Source: Stenopsyche tienmushanensis
Lineage: Eukaryota > Arthropoda > Insecta > Trichoptera > Stenopsychidae
Reading direction: 5' to 3'
DNA: 64,000 nucleotides
Assembly (NCBI GenBank): GCA_008973525.1
Contig: WACJ01000042.1
Coordinates: 1,240,001-1,304,000, forward strand
The notes beneath the pieces were generated by a model that was not told the origin of the DNA, made no database searches, and was given only the letters and a program-made list of their open reading frames with translations. This document shows, in pieces, positions 34,790 to 44,759 of the stretch (position 1 is its first letter; each line of letters opens with the position of its first letter). A program made the translations under genes and the position numbers.

Positions 34790-37200
34790 TAAAAATGAGA
34801 ATTTATCATTAATTTGTATAGATCATGATAAATATGAGCTTTCAAGCTGATTAAGCATTTAATTAAAATGAGTCGATTTTTATAGTCAAGGGAGTCGATG
34901 TTTTCTTTTAATTATAAGTCGATATCATTTCGCACAAATTTGCATTATTTTAATTAAAATTATATTTAAAATGATGATCCAAATATATATTAAAAAAATT
35001 AAACATCCCTTGGAATATTTGTTTAGTTAATTGTCAGCTTTATTCTTATGTCGGCGCTGTTAAATGTTTAATCTGAAGAATTTTCTCGTTCCTTATGTTC
35101 ATGAGTGCCTCTTTTATGGCTAATGGATCCTTTGAATGGTCCCATGGGGAAAATCAGCCAGATTTCAATGCATTATTCGAAGTCGCATGTCGAAAAACTA
35201 TGCTAATTAATACAAATATTGATGCGGATTTCGTCACGTTTCGGTCGAAATTTTGTCTGAACATTTGCAATATTTGATCGGGATGTAATTTGTTTCGTTA
35301 AAACTGGGCCAGATCTGATATTTGAATGTTAAATGGGTGCGTATTTAAATAAAGTTATAATGAATTTCTGAACAAATCCTTGCACGTCCTTCGTTTCGGC
35401 ATCGAAATCAAAGGTCGTCCCACGTTGAATATTTCACATTTTGCGCTTAAATCTTGCAAAGATCCTTGAAGAACTTTCACGGTTTCATCTTAGAGTATCT
35501 CCGTATGCGCTAAATTTACAAAAGAGCTTTTATCTGCAAAAGCTCTAAACATCCATCGACAAGAAGACGCGCGTTGAATAAAAAACGCCTATGTTCTACT
35601 ATCAACTGCGATGTTGTGTGGCGATAATTTTTTTATTTTTGCGATAGAATGCCATTTTAAACACTCTGTATGTATTATGGAGTACTGTCAATATTTTATC
35701 GATGTATATTTAATAGTTAGATGTTGCAATTTTATCCCGGCGTGATATTTCGGCTGCGAACGCTATTTCATATTTGTTGACTGCTATCTAAATATTGCCA
35801 TAATTTCATGCTTTGAGCGTTCCAATAATAGGGAAGATACGTTTAATAATATATTTAGGAAGGATACATTAAGTATGCGATATATTCTATACAAATATTC
35901 AACATAAGATTGAAAGATGCGATATTGCCACTTTCATATTATCACGCGTGACTGAATCATGGCGATTATCTTTATGTAATAAAGGCGTGATCCTCTCTAA
36001 AAAGCTATCGATCGTATGTATAATACTATAGTGATGATATTTATGCTTTAAATCGAGATAAATCTAAGAATGTTTGCTTAATCATGTCATATATGAGCCT
36101 GTGATACCTCAAAGAAGTATTTAAATTCACTGAAAGTCCAAACATAAGGCTCGTTAGTCGTAGCATAAAAAGCTTATTTTTATATCCCCCAAAGAAAAAC
36201 TTTGTGAGCTTTTGATACGAGCTAATCGGAAATCGGATATCCACCGAATCGAGATTTCGAAATATCAGACTCTCTGCAATCCGGAGTTCTTAATTAGATT
36301 TCATCCCCCAAAAAGATCCGGATCGGAATTGAGCTTTCGGAAAACGTCCACGAACTCGTTGCCACATTTTAAATATTTAACTCTTCGGTCAATTTGATAT
36401 TAATTTACGTCTCGGACGTCCAAGAGGCTTAATAAATTTGACCATGGCGCAAATGCGATGCGAAATTTAAGCATATTTGCGTCGGAGCAAAAATGACCAC
36501 TTCGGCAAACAGTCCAAAAAGGTCAAAAAGCCTTTTGAAAAGTGGACAAATCTAGAAATTTAACGTACTGGAATAAAGCAGACAAATATGTGCACGTTTT
36601 TAAAAGCGTAGGCAATCTTGTTCTCATCTCGTTAATGTCGAGATTGCGTTTCTTCTCGGAAATGTTACAAAAGATTTGATCGCAATGCATGACGTCCATT
36701 AAGACGTCCATAGTGTAAATGACTTGTTTATATAATATATTTGCTTTTTTCAAGCAGTAAATCTGCATTAATTTACGGATTTGAATATTTCCCGAGGGGA
36801 TTTAAACTAATTTTGTACAAATAAGAAGATAGTGTTTTCCGGATTTTTCCGAGCTAAATGGCTAACGGATTTAACACGGATCAGCATAAATTTCTCCAGT
36901 TATTTTACACGGATGCAAATGGTCATACGATCAAATCAACGATCGTGGATTGATCTTTAAATCCATCTAGATTCAAGGCGTATTTTCCAGCTTATTGGAG
37001 ATTAAATTAAAAGTCATTTCGCCTTCGCTGTTCGTGAAATGTTTCATAAACGAATTAAAACTGTGTTTAAATTCTAAATCATTGGCATTTGGAGCACTTA
37101 TCGTAATAGATTATTCTTCGTGATGCTTAAAGAGTTTTAAATTTCAACATTAATTGGATCAGACGATCCCAAAATGCGGCTCGCGAGTCATGAGTATTTG
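34790..37200. other. Unique DNA, no supported gene
   Basis: This is one of the longer repeat-free stretches. Open frames up to about 80 codons (36,768-36,523 minus) match nothing. It is compatible with host intergenic or intronic DNA. Confidence 0.5.
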
Positions 37201-37204
37201 AAAT

Positions 37205-37390
37205 GTAGGGTCTTTCAATTGAGACGCTCAAAGTTTGTTAGATCATAGCGGCCATATTATTAAAGAAATACCAATTAAATTTAATATAAATTATTTAATA
37301 ATATATGGCAAATTATTATAAAAGATTATAATGTTGAATAACGTGTGCAAATTATCAAATTTAATTTTCAAAATTAGCGTGCGAAAAACG
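37205..37390 (-). mobile_element. Family-B MITE right-end fragment
   Basis: The sequence ttgagacgctcaaagtttgt, then agcggccatattattaaag, then taatatatggcaaattatta matches the minus-strand fragment at 2.1 kb and the right ends of B1-B3. Confidence 0.65.
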
Positions 37391-38080
37391 TTCCGCGCAT
37401 TGTAATTAGTTATCCTCGCCTACAACTGCAACAACGTAAGCATATTTATTATAGCCTTAATTGGATGATATGCATATCGACAATATGTGATTCCTATTAG
37501 GACAGCGCTATATATCACACAGCACATGCCATGATGGACATTCTGCACGAGCGATTTGAGGGCATGGTTATATCGCGCGGCGCATCGTGCGATTAAACGC
37601 GTTTACACATGTTTTTTTGGGGCCATGTAATAAATTCAAACAAATTTTAATAAAGAAATTATGAAAAGAAATTAAACGATAAAGAGGCCAATCATTGATC
37701 AAACGATCCTCAGCCTCTTCAGCATCTAGTACTAGCAGTCAAAAACGCTTAGTTGGTCATACTTATTAAAATTGAAAAGCCTGATAGATTAAAGCTAATG
37801 AGTGGCATTCATTCAAGCATCGTTGTCGATAGTCGTTCAGAAGTAGCTATAGATCGCGCGGCACCGTCATCTTTGAGCTTTTTCATCATCACCTTGAACT
37901 TGCGAGCGCAAAATTAAAACCCATCATCCAAACAGGCCCTATAGACAGACTCACAATGTCTGCGAGCGAATATAATGTCCGGATGTGGGCGGAAGTCAAA
38001 CAGAGCAGGTGGTATAATTATTTGAAGTGGGGTCGCCTTTGGTGCGGCTTTCGAGTCCGTCACAGCTACAAGTGTTTACC
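37390..38080. other. No recognised gene
   Basis: Mixed composition and no repeats; the G+C content rises toward the island that follows. At 37,575-37,600 there is a short gcgcggcgcatcgtgcg stretch. Confidence 0.4.
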
Positions 38081-38330
38081 TTGAAACCGAACCACCACCC
38101 CCTGGCCGCATACAATGGATGCATTTCTGCATAATGCACCCACCCGCCCACTGTCTCCAGCTGTTTTCCATATTCACCCGTGCGCTTGCCGGATCAGCGG
38201 GTGATATGCGCCCTCCTTCTCGGCGTATATGTCCAAGGTTGACAACCCCAGTGGAAGAGTGTAAGAAACCAACCACTCGCCAACCACCGCAAACCACCCT
38301 CAGGCGCAAATTCAATAAGGCAGCTATATT
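38080..38330. other. GC-rich island in A+T-rich surroundings
   Basis: About 250 bases are conspicuously richer in G+C than the rest of the window, with C-rich runs on the plus strand (accaccaccccctggccgca, then acccacccgcccactgtctc). Three frames stay open across it: 103 codons on plus from 38,119, and 79 and 66 codons on minus. None matches a family I know, and overlapping open frames are expected where stop codons are scarce. It could be a promoter or first exon of a host gene, or a fragment from a GC-rich mobile element. Confidence 0.4.
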
Positions 38331-38805
38331 TTATATTTCGCCGAGGGTGGAAAGTTTGTTTAATTTCGGTAATAAACGAGATAATAGGAGACATTCATCA
38401 GCTGTGTCGAGAACTAGTCTTGAGCATTAGTGATAAATTTGTTAAGTTTCGATTGAATCCAATGGAGTTGGATTAATATATTTGGCAGCACGCGATAATA
38501 GCGTTCATGGATGAAATATGTTATAAATTCGATAATCTGGAACGGTTTAATTCTTAAATTTTTAACTGCTAATGAGAATTAGAGATATTAGAAATTGTGT
38601 GAAAAGTAGTTTGATTTATTTATTTCATTGTCTAAAAGCGTCTTGGTTGTGTTCTCTTGTGCGCTTTAAAGCGAAATTTAAGAAATCGATTGTTATTGTA
38701 TGAAATCAATTTTTTATGAATATTTTTGATACGAATACAAAGATTTTAGGGTTTCAGATATGACAAAAAAATCACAAATTTCTTGCTTTTCGATTTATTT
38801 TTGTT
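38330..38805. other. No recognised feature
   Basis: A+T-rich DNA between the GC-rich island and family A; nothing coding or repeated was recognised. Confidence 0.4.
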
Positions 38806-38809
38806 TAAA

Positions 38810-39330
38810 ATTCTAGTCTAAAATTTTGAAAAAAATGATTTTGTTTTTGTGCGTATTTTCAAAGACTTTCAAGAATGCACCCTCCAAAGGAATTTCCAAA
38901 ATTCCATTTATTTACGGAGTTATAGCTATTTTAATGTTTAAATCGGTTCTACTAAAATGAAATCTTTAAACGACTTGCCTCTCGAAACTACTTTTTTCAA
39001 TACGGTTGACATGAAATCGCAATTTTTAATCAACAGATTTATTTTAAATTTTATATAAATCTTTTTTATATAATTTTCTATCGCTCCTACCAGATTTATG
39101 TCGAAATTTTATTTTTGACTATTTTAAAAAAAATTAAAACTGCGAAAAAATAAAGCCAAAAAATGACTTTTTTTAACAGTCGTCATTTTGCGAAAATGAA
39201 ACTAGTTTTTTTTCTTTGAGGTAAGAACTATAGCCACATTCCTACTTATTAAGAATCTTTTCTTTTTTTTCATTTTAAATAATTATAAAGGCTTAAATCA
39301 TGTCAACCAAAACACAATCTGTTTTTTTAG
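38810..39330 (+). mobile_element. Family-A repeat copy
   Basis: It begins attctagtctaaaattttga and follows the family order (ggaatttccaaaattccatt, cggagttatagctattttaa, aatacggttgacatgaaatc, acagtcgtcattttgcgaaa, then gaactatagccacattccta). Terminal GGGGAT ends are not preserved. Confidence 0.7.
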
Positions 39331-41540
39331 CTCTTACATTTTACCAGAATATATTTTTTTTAATTTTAGTTTTTTTTCTTTTAATAACTAATTTTTATAT
39401 TTGAAAAATTTCTTTAAATTCTTTAATAAAACTTTTATGGAGTTGGAAAGATTGTTTGGAATGCGATTTTTATTCAATAGGTTGTTTATCAGCAATTTCT
39501 CGAGAAATGAAAATCATCGAGAAATCAGAATCCCTATGCATGTATACCACATACTATCCTGCGGGATCATTTACGGCTTTTGAATAATAATTTTTAATAT
39601 TGTATTTATTTAAAAAATAAATGAAAACACCAAGATATATTATAATATGAAGAAATTTTTGGATTTATCAAAATTTATCCCTAGCATAATAATTTTAAAG
39701 AATTAAAAAATATGCTTTTTTCGCATTTTTTTATTCCATGATATATTGCGTACTTGATTATTTAACATTTTAAATGCTTATTTATAAGAAGCTTTTCAAA
39801 TTTCAATCGATTTCCAATCACCCTAAAGTCATCTTAAGAGCAATTTCGAACCAAAAAAATATTTTTTTCGCTTTAAATAAAATATTTAGACAATTAGGTA
39901 TTCGTCGGGTAAACTTTACCAATTTGTAATTGACCTTTAGCGAACGAATTCGCTAGAAGAGTTTTAGTACAATTTATTTAAGAATTTTTGCACGCGTGTC
40001 TAACGTGCGGAATAATAAATTCATCAAGTCTTTCTTGATGAACAAAATCAATATGGGGTTGAATTCAATAAATTTATATATTTTAATTCGCACAGAGCGC
40101 TTGATTGATTGAATATCGATCTAATTGACATTTAATCAAATACGAATTGACCGCGCGATTATCGAAATGTCGCCCCTGTGTCTAAATTCATATTTATAAA
40201 CCATCAATAATCCCGATAAGGATGAGCGTATTGTGTATTTATCCCGTTTCATCCGTGATATGACACGTTCATCCGCCCGTTCGGGATGTATGGACGTTTC
40301 ATCCCGCTTTGGCGATCTGTTCGTCGAATATACAAATCAAGACCGAAATTCGCCTCGATGATTTTTTTTTAGGCGATGTGAAGGTACGGGCTTTAATTTT
40401 AGATTGCTAAAAATTCATAATTTTGGGGATAACTTTTAAGCGCTATTTAATTGGAGCTTTCCTTCGAGGACTTTCCGACGTTCGAAGGTACAAAACCCAC
40501 CCTATTTCAATGAAATTTGTTAAATAAAAAGAAGAAAAGTCGATTTGTGCGAAATTGTCTTTCTTTTCTTTATGCTTTTAATCGAAGTCGATTTATAAAA
40601 TTCAATTAGGAATCGAAGGAATTTCATCCAGAGGAACTATTCATTCATCTGGATTTTTCCTGAGTGGATTCGACTCCTCGTTTTAATTCACATTATTCAT
40701 TCAAATTATCGTCCTAAAAATCTTAATATATTTCAATGCACGATTAATTAATTTTAAGATGTATATAAAATATATCAAGATTGCCATAAAAGCACATTTT
40801 CAAAGAACTTACCTTGCGTTTGTCTGCAGAAGGAGTGCTGATTTTCGACGGGTTTTCGATAACTTTTTATTTCAAAATATAAAACCGGAAAAACAAAAAT
40901 ACGTTCGTCTATTAAAAAATCAATTTTCCAGAACTATTTGAGATGGATTTTCCGAAAATAATGGTTGTCAAACTGTTGGATGAGATCGCGAGGCGACTTT
41001 CCCGCGTGAAGCCTAAAACTGTTTTGAGATTTTCCCGTAGGATTCGAAGTCCGCGCGCTTGTGGAGGCTTCGCTTTATTGGAAGGCTTTCCCTCAACTCG
41101 ACCTATTTATACTAGACTAAAATGCCATGGACCTACAAGGGTTGCCACAAGCGCGGAAAACGACTGCCGATTTTTTCGCAATCAATTCCGAAGCGCCGCA
41201 TCGTATTTGCGCACGCGATGAATCACGCTTCTTGCGAGTTCTTATCTTCGCCGCATGATCTGTTGACTAATTTTAAAACATGACCCGTCGTTCAATAGTC
41301 GACCTTTGTGATCTGGTCGAAATTTTGCTCTCGATTCTGTTGACCCATTGTGGCGACTGCGTGACATTCGAGGCGCATGCGATAGAAAAATGATCGTTGT
41401 CGATTGCACGCCGCTTAAACGGGACAAAGGTTAATTGGGATTGTCATTTATTTGAACCAAATTTTGCGCTTCCTTATAAGACACGCTTAAAAACATAGTA
41501 ATTGGATCTAATTAAAAGAAATGCCAATCAAAGCGACACA
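39330..41540. other. Mostly unique DNA; GC-richer patch at about 40,940-41,430
   Basis: No repeats except a ttctcgagaaa motif at 39,497. A plus-strand frame of 92 codons (40,943-41,221) is basic and arginine rich without a recognised domain, and a 61-codon minus-strand frame adjoins it. Composition here is more balanced, so host exon or regulatory sequence is possible. Confidence 0.4.
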
Positions 41541-41545
41541 ATGTA

Positions 41546-42118
41546 TACGAAGATCATCTAGAAAGTAAGGTTACAAGGGTTCCTGAAGTCTCGTGTTTAT
41601 CGGCTATTTTGCTCAGTCACAGTAAATTCTACCACTATCACCACCTCCCGTTCTATACACCACCTCCCGTTCTATACACCACCTCCCGTTCGTGCAAGAT
41701 TCACGTAGTCAATCGTTTTTTTGATTTTGCAGAACAATTCCGCCAAGAATATCCATCAAAAGTTCGTGATGTGATGAGTCGACAACATGTTACGAAATGT
41801 ATTAGGTTGTTTAGAGAAGACCCTAAAGATAATCATGACAAAACAACTAACAGGCAAGGACTGGGAGATCATCAGTTTGAAGAAGCATTTCTGAACACTA
41901 TCATGATGTGGGATGAGACATAAGAGCTGGCGGAAGCGCGCGACGACTTCTTCATTGGAAGAATTTACCATGACTAAACAAAATGGTCGACAATCACGCG
42001 AAACACAAAAAACTGAATTTTAGGGTCCCCACTACACGCCAGGTATGCTAAACTGGAAAGAACAAAAAAATCTTCGACTTCAAAAGCCCTTGTGAGCTTA
42101 CTTTCTAAATGACCAGTA
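41546..42118 (+). mobile_element. Internally deleted MLE-1 mariner with both termini (573 bp)
   Basis: The left terminus TACGAAGATCATCTAGAAAG, then taaggttacaagg, and the right terminus, read on the minus strand, TACTGGTCATTTAGAAAGTA, then agctcacaagg, are inverted copies flanked by TA (41,544-41,545; 42,119-42,120), the normal mariner target. The 104-codon frame (41,609-41,923) keeps the helix-turn-helix part MSRQHVTKCIRLFRED at about residues 51-66 and joins it to AFLNTIMMWDET, where the usual VTGDE has become MMWDE. A TAA follows, and the rest of the catalytic domain is missing. It is non-autonomous but structurally complete at the ends. Confidence 0.85.
41641..41692 (+). repeat. Three 19-bp tandem units in the mariner leader
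   Basis: ccacctcccgttctataca is repeated nearly three times. Sister copies at 32,530 and 150 carry only one diverged unit (cttccactatctcccatctg), so the expansion is private to this copy. Confidence 0.75.
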
Positions 42119-42219
42119 TAATACAGTTTAGTAATTAATATCAAATGATTTTTAAAGAAAATAAGGTAACTATGCTTTATTAATCGGGTCCTTAAAAATT
42201 TATATTACATATAAATCTT

Positions 42220-42595
42220 AAATATAAAAATGAGCTCTTATTTGTTCGTACGAAATACGCTGCCATACCGTTCATCGGATTGCAATAAAATTTCGTTCAT
42301 TTATTGCTGAGAATTGCGCGAGTAACATAGGCATAGTATAATGTATAAAAATCAATGTTTGTTTGTTCGTTTTTAATGCGCTTTCATACCGTTCATCCGA
42401 TTGCAATTAAACTTAGTCAACTTACTGTTTACACTTGCAAAAATAACATAAGCATGGTAAAAATATTGTACGGATGCACCACGTTGGCGCATATTGGTCT
42501 GGTAAATGGAGAAAAAGGATGCGCGCACAATACGGTGATCAAATAATTATTAAGCGCTTATGGCATTGCAACGCATGCCGGGTATTCGCCAGTTT
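42220..42595 (-). mobile_element. Family-C element with terminal motif and two to three tandem units
   Basis: Read on the minus strand it starts actggcgaatacccggcatg and cgttgcaatgcc, has the spacer phrase also found at 6,480-6,520 (minus-strand tgcgccaacgtggtgcatcc), then units with ttgcaatcggatgaacggta and caaacaaacattgattttta. The gene order is that of 34.1 kb in the opposite orientation. The 63-codon plus-strand frame is a by-product. Confidence 0.7.
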
Positions 42596-43105
42596 ACAAA
42601 ATTATATACTTATTTTATATTTATTAGTTTGATATGTTCGATTTTAACGGAGCCTAATCAATATCAAATGATTCATTAATGGGAATGTATTATATTGATA
42701 CATAAAGTGGAAGCGTCTAGAATTCAGAGCTTCTATGTCCTTTTTATGATGTACGAACTTCCACATGGGTTTTTTCGCTATCGGAAGAACACGTTTTTCC
42801 GCGGCCAAGACTATCGGTCGACTCCGTGTTCTTTGTTCTAACGCATCTGCATTTAGGTGCATGTCAAGAAAATAAAAAGAGGTTGTTGTTAATTTGATGA
42901 ACTACCCCTGCATAGATTAACAGTATCTTCACGCATGGGTGTTATTTTCTCCATATTATAATATCATCAATAAATACACACGACGTTGAGATAATCTTCT
43001 TTTTTTAATAGTTTTTTTACATAGCTCTAATTCGTATCAAATATATATTTGAAAAGATGAATGATGATTTAACCGAAGTCAAGAGAGATTGAAATGCTTT
43101 ACGAC
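42595..43105. other. No recognised feature
   Basis: A 72-codon minus-strand frame (42,862-42,644) shows no known domain. No repeats were recognised. Confidence 0.4.
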
Positions 43106-43107
43106 AG

Positions 43108-43185
43108 AGGTTCTTAAACTTATTTAAGAACCGCTGGTCCACAAAAGGTTTATTATGTTCCAATTTGAAGTGTATAAGAGGAAAA
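43108..43185 (+). mobile_element. Possible hAT (Charlie-like) terminus
   Basis: cagaggttcttaaacttatt followed by taagaaccgctggtccaca has the form of hAT ends (CAGNGGTTCTTAAACT). gttcttaaa and tttaagaac pair as a short palindrome. The opposite end was not found. Confidence 0.4.
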
Positions 43186-43284
43186 ATATGTTCATGTTAT
43201 GTATTTGTTGATATTCTACAGTTTTATCAATATTAAGTTTTTTTTTTAAATATATGTATTTCAATTAATAATTAATTATTGTAG

Positions 43285-43700
43285 AGGTAGTGACAACCCT
43301 GTTGGTGGCGTTGTGTAAGCGCCACAGGTATATGGAGCTTTCCGTTGCGCTTTGCCATAGAAACTCGGCCGCAAATTTGTCTCCAGAACAAGGGGGTGGT
43401 GCGCAGTCTTGTAAAAACTCCAACTATTCTAACTCCGCATTAAAACGTAGACGCATTTCAACCCCCCAACCCCTCTCATTTTTTATAACGTCCTATTTAC
43501 GATCTGACGACATCAGCCTCTTGATGAAAATTGGAATGGAAATGTTCCACGCTCGGCTAAAAGAAGCTTATTAAGACGTCGGAATCCCTGCTAATCTACA
43601 TGCTCCCCATCCGAGTCCATTATTTTCTGGAATTTTACGGGACTTTAAGAGCGGAACACGACACGGCTTCCGTGATATTTTACACGGAGTAATAATGTAC
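43285..43700. other. GC-richer unassigned segment
   Basis: Composition is clearly less A+T rich. ggtggcgttgtgtaagcgcc (43,300-43,319) folds as a short hairpin. A plus-strand frame of 94 codons (43,290-43,574) matches nothing. It may be the interior of a mobile element or a host exon; no boundary evidence. Confidence 0.35.
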
Positions 43701-43926
43701 GCTCTAAAGTTTTTTTTTTTAAAGAGCAATGATTCAAAGGTGCGACTATCTTTTGGATGAGTCAGAAATAAAAAGCCGCATAACGCCGCTACTATTTGAT
43801 GATACGAAAGATAATGATCGTAAAATATTCTCTAATTATAATAACGTGATGATGATTCAACGCGAATTTAAATTTTACTAGATTGGACCATAAAAATTAA
43901 ATTATTCAAAAAACGTTTTATTTTAT

Positions 43927-44330
43927 ATAGGTATGTGAGCGTAATTGATAAGATTGATGATGTAGATTGTTGAAATATGTGTCACATTTCAAAAGTTCTA
44001 CGATAATAAATTCTAAGCATTTAGATTCATCGAATAGCCTTGGTTGCGGGAGGATGTCCTTCCCGCAACCAAATCTCTCTCTTGTATTTAATAAAGAAGT
44101 TATCTCAGACGAGAGACTTTCTATTCGACGCCCGTCTACCTCTATTCCAACCGAGAGTAGAATGGACCCGTGTGCGAGTACCGCCATCTCGGCGAACACA
44201 TGGGAGTGGGGCCTAGCCCGGTACTCGCTCCTACGCTTCATTGGTGTCAGAAATGGGATTAGATCCCATTCTCACATTGGTCAAGTTCAGCGCCACTATC
44301 GACAACAACTTTTAGTTAAAATTTATCTTT
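43927..44330 (+). mobile_element. LTR retrotransposon fragment with LTR end and tRNA-Leu-type primer-binding site
   Basis: The segment carries a hairpin (44,040-44,051 ttggttgcggga with 44,061-44,072 tcccgcaaccaa), a polyadenylation signal AATAAA at 44,090-44,095, and a terminal CA (44,239-44,240, ctacgcttca). One base later comes TGGTGTCAGAAATGGGATT (44,242-44,260), complementary with one mismatch to the 3' end of an insect tRNA-Leu (CAA type), as expected for the minus-strand primer site of a gypsy-like element. Bases 43,927-44,020 match a potentially coding end of the copy at 57.0 kb (YVSVINKIDEEDGE...). That order, coding end, LTR, primer site, is not that of a simple 5' end and suggests deletion or tandem LTRs. 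No pol gene is attached. Confidence 0.7.
44242..44260 (+). promoter_or_regulatory. Putative primer-binding site (tRNA-Leu)
   Basis: TGGTGTCAGAAATGGGATT directly follows an LTR-like CA end. Complementarity to the 3' end of tRNA-Leu including CCA is established knowledge of the tRNA sequence; use as primer is inference. A second copy with the first 13 bases identical to that consensus lies at 50,461. Confidence 0.65.
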
Positions 44331-44346
44331 GACCTCAAAATAAATT

Positions 44347-44750
44347 TAAGTTTTGGCAATCATTTCTTCATTGTAACCATATTTCTTTCTTCGTAGCATT
44401 ATTTTTAGGTCTGAAAACAAGTAATATTCACTGGGAGACAGATCTGGAGAATACCGTGGATGAGAAAGTAATGTAAAGTGCATTAATTTCATCAAATGTA
44501 CCAATAATGCTAAATATTAAATTATTCGTTAATGCCAAAACCTTATCAGGCGACATTTATATTTTTGGTGGTTTTCGTCAATTGCTGTCCACTGAGCTGA
44601 CTGTCGATTTGACTCTGGAATGTAATGATGGATCCGTGTTTCATCCATTGTCATATAACACATATAAAAATCGTTTTTATTGCGCTGAAACATCTCTAAA
44701 CAGCGCTCCGAATTGTGGACGCGTTGTTGTTTTCGATCAACTTTGAGGTA
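44347..44750 (-). pseudogene. MLE-2 mariner transposase, middle deleted
   Basis: On the minus strand, from about 44,745, the frame reads KQQRVHNSERCLEMFQRNKN, then YMTMDETRIHHYIPESNRQS and AQWTA (first catalytic D in MDE), then a deletion of the central catalytic region including the second aspartate. The C-terminal part follows: HPRYSPDLSPSEYYLFSDLK, then IMLRRKKYGYNEEMIAKT and a stop at 44,347-44,349. The position of the third catalytic aspartate (PSD in active relatives) is glutamate here. The protein type is the mariner enzymes found widely in insects. It begins almost directly after the LTR fragment. The plus-strand 79-codon frame is a shadow. Confidence 0.85.
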
Positions 44751-44759
44751 ACACGGTAC

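Noticed and set aside
41641..41692. Coding repeat in the mariner frame
   Set aside because: The 19-bp period shifts frame with each unit and lies in the untranslated leader of the sister copies.
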